From a virus, in the IMG/VR virus record IMGVR_UViG_3300047509_000270, positions 1-64,000 of that record: a stretch of 64,000 nt of DNA; one strand, written 5' to 3'. Every line of letters begins with the position of its first letter. Position 1 is the first letter of the stretch. Both the position numbers and the translations under genes were made by a program. The notes under the pieces were generated by a model. That model did no database searches. It worked only from the letters and a program-made list of their open reading frames with translations, and had not been told where the DNA came from. Positions 47,837-55,012 of this stretch are shown piece after piece.

Positions 47837-48418
47837 GTGAAGAAGGTCAAGATCAACCGCGAGGCGTGGCTCCGGTCGGCGTACGCCCTCCTGCGGCGCA
47901 AGCTCCTGAAGGAGGCGCCCGAGCAGGTCGCCCTCTCCTGGTCGTTCCCGGCCAAGGGCGGCACCTCGGCGAACCGGCGCCGGATCGGCGAGTGCCACTA
48001 CAAGGGCGGCTCGGCCGACGGCAAGATCGAGGGCGACCGGGTCATCCTGATCTCGCCGACGCTCCGGGAGCCCCTCCAGATCGTCGAGACGCTCCTGCAC
48101 GAGATGGTCCACGCGGCCCTCCCGATGGGCTGCGGCCACCGCGCGCAGTTCTCCCGCCTCGCCGCCCGCGTCGGCCTGATCAAGCCCTGGACGGCCACGA
48201 AGGCCTCCCCGGAGCTCGCCAAGCGGATCACGACGGAGTTCCTGCCCGCGCTGCCCGCGTGGCCCGGCGGTCACCTCGTCATCCAGACGACGCAGAAGAA
48301 CCGCCAGCTGAAGGGGATCTGCGAGTGCGAGCGGATCATCCGAGGCTCGGCCAAGCTCTTCGAGGCCGGACCGATCATCTGCGGCCTCTGCGAGGCGCCC
48401 TTCGAGCTGGCGAACTAG
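47837..48418 (+). CDS. SprT-like zinc metalloprotease, 193 aa
   Basis: GTG at 47837 follows AAAGGAGG by seven bases. LLHEMVHAALPMGCGHRAQF carries HExxH plus the third His of SprT/Spartan-type proteases (GCGHRAQF). A C-terminal zinc ribbon follows: CECERIIRGS, then IICGLCEAPFELAN. SprT-like enzymes digest DNA-protein crosslinks or bind DNA. It is the first gene of the rightward early operon. Confidence 0.85.
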   Translation: MKKVKINREAWLRSAYALLRRKLLKEAPEQVALSWSFPAKGGTSANRRRIGECHYKGGSADGKIEGDRVILISPTLREPLQIVETLLHEMVHAALPMGCGHRAQFSRLAARVGLIKPWTATKASPELAKRITTEFLPALPAWPGGHLVIQTTQKNRQLKGICECERIIRGSAKLFEAGPIICGLCEAPFELAN

Positions 48419-48420
48419 CC

Positions 48421-48430
48421 CGTGTACACG
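48421..48430. promoter_or_regulatory. CGTGTACACG palindrome
   Basis: Exact copy two bases after the SprT-like stop codon and 24 bases before the ATG of the next gene. Confidence 0.45.
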
Positions 48431-48454
48431 ACAACTTCGAAGAAGGAGGATACG

Positions 48455-48610
48455 ATGCCGAAGAAGAAGAACCTGCGCTGCACGCGCTGTAAGCGCGTCA
48501 AGCCGTCCGTCCGGCGCCGGATGGACCCGTACGACCACGAGATCCTCGGGAAGAAGATCTACCGCCAGATCTGCGTGTCCTGCGAGTCCGCCATCGCGGA
48601 TGAGGTGTAG
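48455..48610 (+). CDS. Zinc-finger protein, 51 aa
   Basis: MPKKKNLRCTRCKRVKPSVR, then RQICVSCESAIADEV: two C-x2-C pairs (Cys9/Cys12, Cys42/Cys45 region), a layout common in tiny phage proteins. ATG follows AAGGAGGATACG. Function unknown. Confidence 0.65.
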   Translation: MPKKKNLRCTRCKRVKPSVRRRMDPYDHEILGKKIYRQICVSCESAIADEV

Positions 48611-48623
48611 GATGGAGGCCACG

Positions 48624-49055
48624 ATGACCGACAAGCCCGCCGTCAAGCTTCACAACGGGAAGTACACGATCGAGTCCAAGCAGACCGGCGAGCACCGGAC
48701 CTTCTGGGTCCGGACGCAGCCCGTGGACGCCGAGTTCGCGCCCGGTCATCGGGTCGTCATGCTGCTGACCGGCTCCCAGAACGACGATCCCTCCTGCTAC
48801 ACGACGTTCGGGTTCGTCAACGACGACGGGATCTTCGTCTTCCCGTCGAAGCGCCCCGGTCCGGACTGCAAAACGAACAACTGGATCCAGTTCGCCGACC
48901 TCCTCTGGACGCTGGCGATCGACGGCGCCTTCTCGTCGTGGGCTGAGAAGGGCTTCCGGATCCACCTGGAGGGTCACTGCTTGCGTTGTAATCGCGTGCT
49001 TACGACGCCGAGGTCGATTCAGATTGGCCTTGGACCGATTTGTGAGACTCTCTAA
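48624..49055 (+). CDS. DUF6011-like protein, 143 aa
   Basis: The start MTDKPAVKLHNGKYTIES has GGAGG five bases upstream. The body is beta-rich (RTFWVRTQPVDAEFAPGHRV). The C-terminus GHCLRCNRVLTTPRSIQIGL, then GPICETL, is a zinc-ribbon-like motif (C-x2-C ... G-x-G-P-x-C) seen in the DUF6011 group of phage and actinobacterial proteins. The last 56 bases overlap the convergent endonuclease gene. Confidence 0.65.
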   Translation: MTDKPAVKLHNGKYTIESKQTGEHRTFWVRTQPVDAEFAPGHRVVMLLTGSQNDDPSCYTTFGFVNDDGIFVFPSKRPGPDCKTNNWIQFADLLWTLAIDGAFSSWAEKGFRIHLEGHCLRCNRVLTTPRSIQIGLGPICETL

Positions 49056-49599
49056 GAAGATACTGCGCCGCAGCGATGAGTCGCTGCGGGTCGTCCTGGA
49101 ACTTCCCAAGACCAAGGTTACAGCTGTCGCAGATGAAGCCTCGAAAGGAGCCGCTTTTGTGGCAATGATCCACACGAAGCGTTCCGACAATGGATATCAG
49201 CCTGAAGCAGATCTGACAGGATTTAGACTTTCTGTAGAGGTCGATCACCCCTCTCAGGAGCTCTTCTTTTACACCAGCTTTTCTAAGGCGTCGCTTAAGT
49301 TGCTGAAGAGCGACTGCTTCAGGGTTGTTCCTCTCCCACGCCCGTGTAGAGACCTTTCTAAGGTGGATTGGCTTCCTCTGGTCTCTTTCTCGCCGAAGAT
49401 CTGCCTCGCACTTCATGCACACAGATCTTGGTCTCGGAGTAGCTCTCGTCCGTATACGGAACTCTATAATCGGAAGAAGCATTCTGCATTTTGTGCAACC
49501 ACGCTTCTCTGGAACTATACCAATCCAGCATTTTCTACATTTAGACGCACGGGTGTCTTTCCTGGACCCACATGGACAGGCGTCGTAATAGACAGGCAT
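49000..49599 (-). CDS. Endonuclease VII-like HNH/His-Me nuclease, 199 aa
   Basis: N-terminal zinc-finger pairs (CPCGSRKDTRASKCRKCW; GCTKCRMLL), then the endonuclease VII core: CQICFRLISIVGTLRVDHCH, then FICDSCNLGLGKFQDDPQRL, with D-H-C-H and the N-x-x-L-G helix. T4 endonuclease VII cuts branched DNA; free-standing copies behave as homing enzymes. It is on the opposite strand to all neighbours and overlaps the 3' end of 48624..49055, so it is probably inserted. Confidence 0.85.
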   Translation of the reverse strand: MPVYYDACPCGSRKDTRASKCRKCWIGIVPEKRGCTKCRMLLPIIEFRIRTRATPRPRSVCMKCEADLRRERDQRKPIHLRKVSTRAWERNNPEAVALQQLKRRLRKAGVKEELLRGVIDLYRKSKSCQICFRLISIVGTLRVDHCHKSGSFRGFICDSCNLGLGKFQDDPQRLIAAAQYLLRESHKSVQGQSESTSAS

Positions 49600-49629
49600 T
49601 CAGAGGAGATTATACAAGAAGGAGGAATC

Positions 49630-49833
49630 ATGGGCTACGCCGTTGAAGTGATCGCCGACGCGTCCGAGGTGTTCTGCGGGAACGGACTGCGCTTCGGCAC
49701 GTACGCCGAGGCGGAGACGTACGCGAAGGACCTCTACTCGCGCTGGACCGCCGTCCGGTCCTGGCGCGTCGTCCGGTACGTCCCGCGTGGCTGGCTGACC
49801 GAGAAGGTCGTGCTCGAGAAGGAGGCTGCCTGA
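49630..49833 (+). CDS. Small conserved phage protein, 67 aa
   Basis: MGYAVEVIADASEVFCGNGL, then FGTYAEAETYAKDLYSRWTA and RVVRYVPRGWLTEK. The pattern F-x-T-x-x-E-A-x-x-Y-A-x-D-L-x-x-R-W-T-A-V is common in short phage and bacterial proteins of unknown function. AAGGAGGAATC precedes the ATG. Confidence 0.7.
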   Translation: MGYAVEVIADASEVFCGNGLRFGTYAEAETYAKDLYSRWTAVRSWRVVRYVPRGWLTEKVVLEKEAA

Positions 49834-50156
49834 TGTTCACGCCGAACGTCCGTCGTGCGATCTTCGATCGCACGCACACCGCACGTCCCCGCGGCATGAA
49901 GCCTGGATCCGTCAAAGTCTCGGTCGTCGTCCGGCTGACCGTTGAGGCGCCTAGGATCCGGGATATCGGCGGCCGGGAGCGTCAGATCAACCTGACGGCC
50001 AGGGAGAGGACCTGCCTGGAGCCGGTCCAGGTAACGCTCTTCGGGGACAAGGACCGTCGCCGGTCTGTCCGGCTGATCGTCAACCGGCGCCGGGCGTACC
50101 TGTTGTCGGTCACGAGCACCGGAATCGTCGTCTTCTCGTACTCGCAGGTCTGGTAG
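49833..50156 (+). CDS. Hypothetical beta-rich protein, 107 aa
   Basis: One-base overlap with the previous gene. MFTPNVRRAIFDRTHTARPR then strand-rich KVSVVVRLTVEAP and RRRSVRLIVNRRRAYLLSVT. Basic overall, so nucleic-acid contact is possible. No family recognised. Confidence 0.5.
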   Translation: MFTPNVRRAIFDRTHTARPRGMKPGSVKVSVVVRLTVEAPRIRDIGGRERQINLTARERTCLEPVQVTLFGDKDRRRSVRLIVNRRRAYLLSVTSTGIVVFSYSQVW

Positions 50157-50170
50157 AAAGGAGGATCCAG

Positions 50171-50488
50171 GTGAAATCGAAGAACGTCGACCCGGTGAAG
50201 TGCCCGCGCCTGCACGCCGCGCTCGTCCGGATGGAGGCGCGCGAGAACGAGGGCTGGAAGCGCGTCGTCGAGCTGCGTCGTACTGGTCAGGACGGCTCGG
50301 CGAGTCGCCTCGTCCGGAAGCTGCTCGGTGTCCAGGGCGAGCCGATGTCCGAGGAAACCAAAGAGAAGCTGCGTCAGTACAACGAGGAGCACGCCGAGGA
50401 GATCAAGGAACGCAAGCAGCAGGAGCGCGAGATCCAGCGTCGGACGATCGCGCTGCTGACGACCGGGAAGAAGGGTACGGGTAGATAG
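50171..50488 (+). CDS. Hypothetical helical protein, 105 aa
   Basis: GTG start after AAAGGAGGATCCAG. MKSKNVDPVKCPRLHAALVR leads to a long charged helix (ETKEKLRQYNEEHAEEIKER). Unknown function. Confidence 0.5.
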   Translation: MKSKNVDPVKCPRLHAALVRMEARENEGWKRVVELRRTGQDGSASRLVRKLLGVQGEPMSEETKEKLRQYNEEHAEEIKERKQQEREIQRRTIALLTTGKKGTGR

Positions 50489-50490
50489 CT

Positions 50491-50664
50491 GTGCGCAACC
50501 GCCTCGTCCTGTACAAGCCGCCGTTCGCCTGGAGGGTCACGACCCATCAGGCGGTCTTGCGGCTGGTCCTATGGATGGAGAGGCGCGGGCAGTGGGGCGT
50601 GGAACTCCGGAAGATCGGCTTCTGGATGCGGCGCGAATTGGAAGCGAAACTCAAAGTCTGGTAG
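50491..50664 (+). CDS. Small basic/aromatic protein, 57 aa
   Basis: Found by translation from GTG: MRNRLVLYKPPFAWRVTTHQ, then AVLRLVLWMERRGQWGVELR and KIGFWMRRELEAKLKVW. Rich in Trp, Arg and Leu, amphipathic rather than fully hydrophobic. Two bases after the previous stop. Function unknown. Confidence 0.45.
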   Translation: MRNRLVLYKPPFAWRVTTHQAVLRLVLWMERRGQWGVELRKIGFWMRRELEAKLKVW

Positions 50665-50673
50665 AGGTGGATC

Positions 50674-50817
50674 ATGTTGACAAAGTTCAAGTGGACCGTC
50701 TACGTCAACGGAGAGCTGTTCGACATCATGACCGACCGTGACGTAGAGCATCTGGTCCAGGTGTACAAGGTGACCGAGATCGACACGGAACGTGGGTTGA
50801 TTGTCTTTGGTGGATAG
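50674..50817 (+). CDS. Small hypothetical protein, 47 aa
   Basis: Found by translation: MLTKFKWTVYVNGELFDIMT, then DRDVEHLVQVYKVTEIDTER and GLIVFGG, a beta-alpha-beta pattern. ATG follows AGAGGTGGATC. Lies directly before the LacI-type HTH gene. Confidence 0.5.
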   Translation: MLTKFKWTVYVNGELFDIMTDRDVEHLVQVYKVTEIDTERGLIVFGG

Positions 50818-50829
50818 GAAGGAGGAATC

Positions 50830-51135
50830 GTGGCTGTCACTCAGATGGAGATCGCGAGGTTGGTTGGTCTCGACGTCAGTTCTGTGAACAAGATACTCAA
50901 CAAGACGCACGGGTCGATCTTCCGGAAGGAGACCATTAAGATGGTCTTCTCAAAGGCGAAGGAGCTCGGCTATACAGGAAGGATCTCCGGGAAGGGGGCG
51001 ATGCGCCGAACACTCGAGGGACTGTTCCCGAAGGACGGACACATCAAGACGTTGTCGGTCGTTCGGAGCGTCTCCGTGGCGGAAGTCGCCAGGATCCGGA
51101 GGATGCTGTACGGGGAACCGGACTTCAAGCTTTAA
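50830..51135 (+). CDS. LacI-type HTH DNA-binding protein without sensor domain, 101 aa
   Basis: GTG start after AAGGAGGAATC. Residues 1-48 (MAVTQMEIARLVGLDVSSVN, then KILNK ... RKETIKMVFSKAKELGYTG) match the LacI-family helix-turn-helix plus hinge helix: T-x-x-E-I-A-R-L-x-G-x-x-x-x-x-V-x-x-x-L-N and A-x-E-L-G-Y. No ligand-binding domain follows, only 50 residues with VAEVARIRRMLYG. LacI dimers bind palindromes, so it is a candidate for the operators at 47737-47799. Confidence 0.8.
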   Translation: MAVTQMEIARLVGLDVSSVNKILNKTHGSIFRKETIKMVFSKAKELGYTGRISGKGAMRRTLEGLFPKDGHIKTLSVVRSVSVAEVARIRRMLYGEPDFKL

Positions 51136-51250
51136 CCTAAAGGAGGGGAGACTCCCTTTGGGCGAACCCCTCTCTATCCGGGCCGGGGCACTTCGCTCCG
51201 GCCATCCTCGCGGGCGGCCCGAATAGACCGTCCACGAGGAATTAGGAAGA
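51136..51250 (+). other. Structured intergenic leader
   Basis: About 115 bases with several competing stems: AGGGG/CCCCT (about 51143-51172), GGCCGG/CCGGCC (about 51181-51203), and an enclosing GGGCCG/CGGCCC. It is not coding in any frame I can support. It could be a riboregulator or terminator/antiterminator before 51251. Confidence 0.4.
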
Positions 51251-51436
51251 ATGATCTGCCGCGTCTGCCGTCACCGTCCAAACTTCCGGGCGATCCAGTC
51301 GACCGCCCGGCGCGCGTGGCTCTACGGCGCCGTCCCGTACGGGATCTGCTGGTGCGGCATGGAGGTCGCCTGGGAACGGAACGACCGGAACTACAAGACT
51401 CGCTGGAAACGGGCCTTAAAGAGGCTGTTCGTTTGA
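51251..51436 (+). CDS. Zinc-knuckle protein, 61 aa
   Basis: MICRVCRHRPNFRAIQSTAR, then GICWCGMEVAW: C-x2-C and C-x-C pairs likely bind one zinc; the tail is basic (TRWKRALKRLFV). ATG follows AGGAATTAGGAAGA. Function unknown. Confidence 0.55.
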   Translation: MICRVCRHRPNFRAIQSTARRAWLYGAVPYGICWCGMEVAWERNDRNYKTRWKRALKRLFV

Positions 51437-51481
51437 GCTCGTAACCAGGGGTATTTTGAAGGAATTAGAGGGGATTTTGAC

Positions 51482-51976
51482 GTGACGAAGAGAGATCGGG
51501 AGCGTTTCTGGGCTAAGGTCCGCGTCGATCGTGAGACCGGCTGCTGGATCTGGACAGCGTCGGTTAGGACCTGGAAGCGAGAGCCCTGGGACGGCGGCTT
51601 TGGTGCCTTCAAGCTCTACGGGAAGGTCGAGCGCGCCCACAAGGTCGCCTACCGGATCCTGTTCGGCTGCTGGCCGCCGCGCGGACTAGTCCTCCGGCAC
51701 GGCTGCGACAACCGGCGCTGCGTCAACGTCCTGGCGCACATCGAGCCGGGCACGCAGAAGCAGAACGTCGACGACATGATCGCTCGAGGAAGGTCGATTC
51801 AGCAGCGTCGAAAGGCTACAATCCTTCAGGGAGACGAGAATGGGCAACCCGCGACTTCGGAAAGGCAAGGCAAATCCGTACGGTCCAACCGGCTTGTCGA
51901 GGCAGGTTTTGATGCAGTTGGAGGGTGGACCCGCAACGATCAGTTTTATCCTTGGCAAGATGGTACCGCGCAGTGA
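51482..51976 (+). CDS. HNH endonuclease (HNH_3 type), 164 aa
   Basis: GTG start. RFWAKVRVDRETGCWIWTAS, then FGAFKLYGKVERAHKVAYRI and VLRHGCDNRRCVNVLAHIEP, then TQKQNVDDMIARGRS is the classic HNH_3 phage family (His-Gly-Cys-Asn region with D-M-x-x-R-G-R-S end). The last 45 residues overlap the following gene out of frame and look unconstrained. Probably a homing endonuclease sitting in front of the winged-helix gene. Confidence 0.85.
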   Translation: MTKRDRERFWAKVRVDRETGCWIWTASVRTWKREPWDGGFGAFKLYGKVERAHKVAYRILFGCWPPRGLVLRHGCDNRRCVNVLAHIEPGTQKQNVDDMIARGRSIQQRRKATILQGDENGQPATSERQGKSVRSNRLVEAGFDAVGGWTRNDQFYPWQDGTAQ

Positions 51977-52199
51977 TGGCATTCACCGCGGGACTATCCT
52001 GACAGTTCTGAACAGGGCGATCATGAACGGCCTCGTCACGACGAATCGACTCGACGGAGCGAAGAAGCCGTACCTGTTCGAATTGACCGACGGCGGTCGG
52101 CGCCGCGTGAAGTGGATCCGCGGCGCGGTCAAGGTCAAGACACGTCCGGCGACCGGCCTCCGTGCGGTCGCGAACCCGAAGGATCCTGAGGAGGAGTGA
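51840..52199 (+). CDS. Winged-helix-like protein, 119 aa
   Basis: MGNPRLRKGKANPYGPTGLS then helices and a wing: LMQLEGGPATISFILGKMVP, RGTILTVLNRAIMNGLVTTN, KPYLFELTDGGRRRVKWI. This matches a MarR/PadR-like winged-helix outline with a recognition helix and a beta wing. GGGAGACGAGA precedes the ATG, inside the endonuclease gene. Possible transcription regulator. Confidence 0.6.
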   Translation: MGNPRLRKGKANPYGPTGLSRQVLMQLEGGPATISFILGKMVPRSDGIHRGTILTVLNRAIMNGLVTTNRLDGAKKPYLFELTDGGRRRVKWIRGAVKVKTRPATGLRAVANPKDPEEE

Positions 52200-53371
52200 T
52201 GGGCAAGCTCGACATCAGCGCAAAGAAGTGGGAGAAGAATCCTGCGATGCTCCGGATCATCAGGATGTTCGAGGACGCCTTCAATTCGGTCGGCGAGAAG
52301 ATCCGCGCGGACCTTCTGAAGGCATACCGGGAGCACGCGAGAGAAAACTTCGACGCATTCATGACGGCGGCCGGAACCAGGGACGGAGAGATCTCGCCGA
52401 GAGAGGAGAGGTTTCCCGAGTTCAAGGGCTGGAGCAGGTACGTCAAGATCGATCGCGCCGGACTGGCGGGATCCCTCAGCGCGTACCCCCACACCTGGAC
52501 GGAGATCCGCAGTCTGAAAGCGAGGCTCTCGGTCGACTACGAGGAGGCCGAGAAGAACGCGAACTACTCGTACGAGAACGCCCGAGACTCCTTCGTCCAC
52601 AAGAACATCGGGAAGATCTCAAACGTCCTCGGCGCCCGTCAGGACCTGAAGAACGCCGTCATGAAGTTCGACTGGCGCGGGAACTACTTCAAGGGCAACC
52701 TGCAGGTCTACCTGGAAGGCGCCTACTTCCGCGGCGACGTCGACATCAAGTACGTGATCCGCCGGATCCCGAACGTCACGCCGTACTTCCAGTACCCGCT
52801 CGTCTTCGTCGAGGCCGAGGTCGCCGGGAAGCACTACGCCCGGCCGTCCGAGGACGAGCTCCGCGTGCTCCTCGGTGCGACGAAGAGCGCCGCCGAGGAG
52901 AAGCGCGAGGAGGCCGTCGCAGCCGGAATCTGTCCGATGAGCGGGAAGTATGTCCCGGAGGCGCTCATGAAGGGCCTCTACAACCGGATGTCCATCTACG
53001 TGAAGTGCCCCGGCTGCGGGGCGGTCGTGAGCGTCCAGAAGGGAAGCTGGAAGTTCCGGAACCACAAGACGCCGGGCGCCGAGCGCGCTGGGGCTGCAGC
53101 GAAGCTCGAGACGGCGGGATATTGTCCGACGTCTGGTCAGACTGCACCGTACCATCTTTTCGAGAAGCTCCTCAGGTCGTACAAGACATACCCAGGCGGT
53201 CAGGAGAAGACGGAGTACGACGTTCCGCTCTTCGACAGCAGCGGAAAGTCAAGAAGGCTTCCCTGCGAGACCTGCGGTCAGAGTGTCGTCATAAGCGACA
53301 TCCGCGGAGCCTACTCCCCAGAGAAGGTCCGAGTCATCTATCGTAAACACAAACTGCCGGGTGCGAAATGA
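52199..53371 (+). CDS. Hypothetical protein with C-terminal zinc knuckles, 390 aa
   Basis: The start ATG overlaps the previous stop (TGATG) after GAGGAGGAG. The first 250 residues are mixed helical/beta (AMLRIIRMFEDAFNSVGEKI; GNYFKGNLQVYLEGAYFRGD). The C-terminal third has three C-x(n)-C units: GICPMSGKYVPEALMKG with VKCPGCGAV, GYCPTSGQ and LPCETCGQSVV. The repeated C-P-x-S-G pattern suggests duplicated zinc modules. No family recognised. Confidence 0.55.
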   Translation: MGKLDISAKKWEKNPAMLRIIRMFEDAFNSVGEKIRADLLKAYREHARENFDAFMTAAGTRDGEISPREERFPEFKGWSRYVKIDRAGLAGSLSAYPHTWTEIRSLKARLSVDYEEAEKNANYSYENARDSFVHKNIGKISNVLGARQDLKNAVMKFDWRGNYFKGNLQVYLEGAYFRGDVDIKYVIRRIPNVTPYFQYPLVFVEAEVAGKHYARPSEDELRVLLGATKSAAEEKREEAVAAGICPMSGKYVPEALMKGLYNRMSIYVKCPGCGAVVSVQKGSWKFRNHKTPGAERAGAAAKLETAGYCPTSGQTAPYHLFEKLLRSYKTYPGGQEKTEYDVPLFDSSGKSRRLPCETCGQSVVISDIRGAYSPEKVRVIYRKHKLPGAK

Positions 53372-53652
53372 GCGACGACTTCGAGCGGATCCGGGACATG
53401 ATCGCCGACGCCAACGAGGAGGCTCTCCTGGCGGACGGCTTCGAGGACGCGCTGATCGGCTACGTCGAGATCTTCCACAAGCTGATCGCGCTCTACGACA
53501 AGGAGAAGTGCATCGAGATCCTGATGGTCCGGGACGGCATGAGCTACGAGGGCGCCCACGACTACTTCTCGTTCAACGTCCAGGACGCCTTCATGGGAGA
53601 GGGGACTCCGGCGTTCGCGACGATCCTGAAAAAGGTCGACCCTGCACACTAG
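53368..53652 (+). CDS. Conserved phage hypothetical protein, 94 aa
   Basis: FEDALIGYVEIFHKLIALYD, then KEKCIEILMVRDGMSYEGAH and DYFSFNVQDAFMGEGTPAF: the motif Y-D-x-E-K-C-x-x-I-L-x-x-R-D-G-M-x-x-x-E-A-x-E-x-x-x-F-N-V marks a family common in phages and of unknown function. Overlaps the previous gene by four bases. Confidence 0.75.
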   Translation: MSDDFERIRDMIADANEEALLADGFEDALIGYVEIFHKLIALYDKEKCIEILMVRDGMSYEGAHDYFSFNVQDAFMGEGTPAFATILKKVDPAH

Positions 53653-53674
53653 ATAAATTCTGTGCCGTACTGTA

Positions 53675-53709
53675 TATAATCATCGTGGAAGAAGATTATA
53701 GAGGTTGAA
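53675..53709 (+). promoter_or_regulatory. TATAAT box and class 1 element copy e
   Basis: TTCTGTGC (53658-53665), a half of the 47737 operator, precedes GTACTGTATATAAT (53667-53680). Then GTGGAAGAAGATTATAGAGG (53685-53704), matching element copy c, leads to the ATG at 53710. No good -35 is seen. Probably a second operator-linked promoter for the 53710-55354 gene string. Confidence 0.5.
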
Positions 53710-53976
53710 ATGGCTCGTGCACGGCGTAGTTCGATCAAGGGATGGATGCTTCGCACTTCAGAGCACAATGAGGACTTCGTCCTAGCCGTCGCGCGCACTA
53801 AGGAAGACCTTCAGTACATCGCGGAGCAGTACGTTCTGAGCATTTACGAAGACCAGGACTACATCGAATCCTATGTTGATTTTCGCGCGAAAACGGTAAG
53901 AGTGTCTTTTGGAACGCACTCGGATCTTGAAGGGAACGGTCAGACGTTCTACATCAGCGAAGTCGAGATCCTCTAG
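53710..53976 (+). CDS. Hypothetical protein, 88 aa
   Basis: MARARRSSIKGWMLRTSEHN begins a small alpha/beta protein (EDLQYIAEQYVLSIYEDQDY; TVRVSFGTHSDLEGNGQTFY). First gene of a run in which every gap is a class 1 stem-loop or a short spacer. Unknown function. Confidence 0.55.
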   Translation: MARARRSSIKGWMLRTSEHNEDFVLAVARTKEDLQYIAEQYVLSIYEDQDYIESYVDFRAKTVRVSFGTHSDLEGNGQTFYISEVEIL

Positions 53977-54000
53977 GTAATCTTCTCGGCAGAAGATAAA
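53974..54000 (+). repeat. Intergenic element class 1, copy f
   Basis: TAGGTAATCTTCTCGGCAGA then AGATAAA. TAG is the stop of 53710..53976. Arms TAATCTTCT (53978-53986) and AGAAGATAA (53991-53999) pair around CGGC with one mismatch. Same sequence as copy b on the opposite strand. Confidence 0.75.
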
Positions 54001-54011
54001 GCGAGGTTGTT

Positions 54012-54221
54012 ATGGCAAGGCGTCGGATGTGTCGTGGATGGGGAACCTACGGCGTTGGTCAGGGCGGAATCTTCGTCGCCGTGACCTGCTCCGAGTGCGA
54101 CTCGACCAGGAAGTTGAAGGCGAACCTCCATGGAGAGGTTCACTTCCCGCCTCATACCCCAGTGTATCACGACAAACCCAGGAAGCCGGGCCGCAGCGGG
54201 CGGCGGTCGTACTGGAGGTAG
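54012..54221 (+). CDS. Small basic protein with Cys pair, 69 aa
   Basis: MARRRMCRGWGTYGVGQGGI then VAVTCSECDSTRKLKANLHG: a C-x2-C knuckle; strongly basic tail (KPGRSGRRSYWR). Likely nucleic-acid binding. ATG preceded by GCGAGGTTGTT. Confidence 0.5.
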   Translation: MARRRMCRGWGTYGVGQGGIFVAVTCSECDSTRKLKANLHGEVHFPPHTPVYHDKPRKPGRSGRRSYWR

Positions 54222-54223
54222 CC

Positions 54224-54406
54224 ATGACCAAGGCGCAGAGAGAAAAGGCGTACTTCGTGAGCATTACGCTCTACTCACCGAAAAAGAGGGGACGCCGATC
54301 ATTCATATCTGGAGGAGGCAAGTGCTACTCCAGCGGGTCGAAGGCGAGGAAGGTATACGAGACCCTCTTCAAGAGGGTCCATGGACGTGCCCCTATTTCC
54401 CTGTAA
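54224..54406 (+). CDS. Small basic hypothetical protein, 60 aa
   Basis: The start MTKAQREKAYFVSITLYSPK is chosen because GGAGG lies six bases upstream, two bases after the previous stop. Basic with a beta-hairpin-like segment (RRSFISGGGKCYSSGSKA) and a final helix. Unknown. Confidence 0.5.
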   Translation: MTKAQREKAYFVSITLYSPKKRGRRSFISGGGKCYSSGSKARKVYETLFKRVHGRAPISL

Positions 54407-54424
54407 TCTCTTAGCGGAGGACTT

Positions 54425-54712
54425 ATGGACGGCATGACTCCGGTCTCAGTCCTGGTCAACCCGGAAGGCGTGACGATCATCTCGATCAAGGGCAGCACGA
54501 CCTATAAAAGGCTAATCCCGTGGAAGGAGATGTACAAGCTCGGTCTCCGCGGCGAGAAGGTCACGGGCCCGGCCTTCACGAAGCAGCTCGCGAAGAAGGT
54601 GGACGAGCTGGTCGCCTCCAACGTCAAGAACATGGACTCCAACAAGGAGTTCCTGAAGAGAATGCGTCGGACGAAGGTTCTGCTGCCGCCTCGCCCGGCG
54701 GCGGCTCCCTAG
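54425..54712 (+). CDS. Hypothetical protein, 95 aa
   Basis: MDGMTPVSVLVNPEGVTIIS, then a beta hairpin and basic helices (KQLAKKVDELVASNVKNMDS). ATG follows GCGGAGGACTT. Ends on the TAG of class 1 element copy g. Unknown. Confidence 0.5.
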   Translation: MDGMTPVSVLVNPEGVTIISIKGSTTYKRLIPWKEMYKLGLRGEKVTGPAFTKQLAKKVDELVASNVKNMDSNKEFLKRMRRTKVLLPPRPAAAP

Positions 54713-54736
54713 GTAATCTTCTTGGTGGAAGATAAA
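54710..54736 (+). repeat. Intergenic element class 1, copy g
   Basis: TAGGTAATCTTCTTGGTGGA then AGATAAATG: TAG ends 54425..54712 and the final ATG starts 54736..54990, so one element supplies both codons. The first 20 bases equal copy a. Confidence 0.75.
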
Positions 54737-54990
54737 TGAACGACGAGGACAGGAAGCTGATCGAAGGGATCGACGCCGTCATGGAAGACCGTCCGATGAA
54801 GCACGAGTGCGAGAACTGCGGGGACGTCGGGATGGCGCCGGTCTCCAAGCTCCCTCCTGGCTGGAAGTACATCTCCGAGAACGACGAGCTCGTCGACAGC
54901 CTCGATGACCTGGACAGAAGGACGGTCATTGTGTGCGCCGTCTGCTTTGGTCTCGTGACGCGGATCATCAAGAAGTGGGCTCCCAAGTAA
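54736..54990 (+). CDS. Hypothetical protein with zinc knuckle, 84 aa
   Basis: MNDEDRKLIEGIDAVMEDRP, then HECENCGDVGMAPVSKLPPG and VIVCAVCFGLVTRIIKK. The two C-x2-C pairs (CENC, CAVC) are far apart but could share one zinc. Function unknown. Confidence 0.55.
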   Translation: MNDEDRKLIEGIDAVMEDRPMKHECENCGDVGMAPVSKLPPGWKYISENDELVDSLDDLDRRTVIVCAVCFGLVTRIIKKWAPK

Positions 54991-55012
54991 TCTTATCTGC
55001 GAAAGATAAATG
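54988..55012 (+). repeat. Intergenic element class 1, copy h
   Basis: TAATCTTATCTGCGAAAGAT then AAATG: TAA ends the upstream gene and the final ATG starts 55010..55354. Stem ATCTT/AAGAT around ATCTGCGA. Confidence 0.65.
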
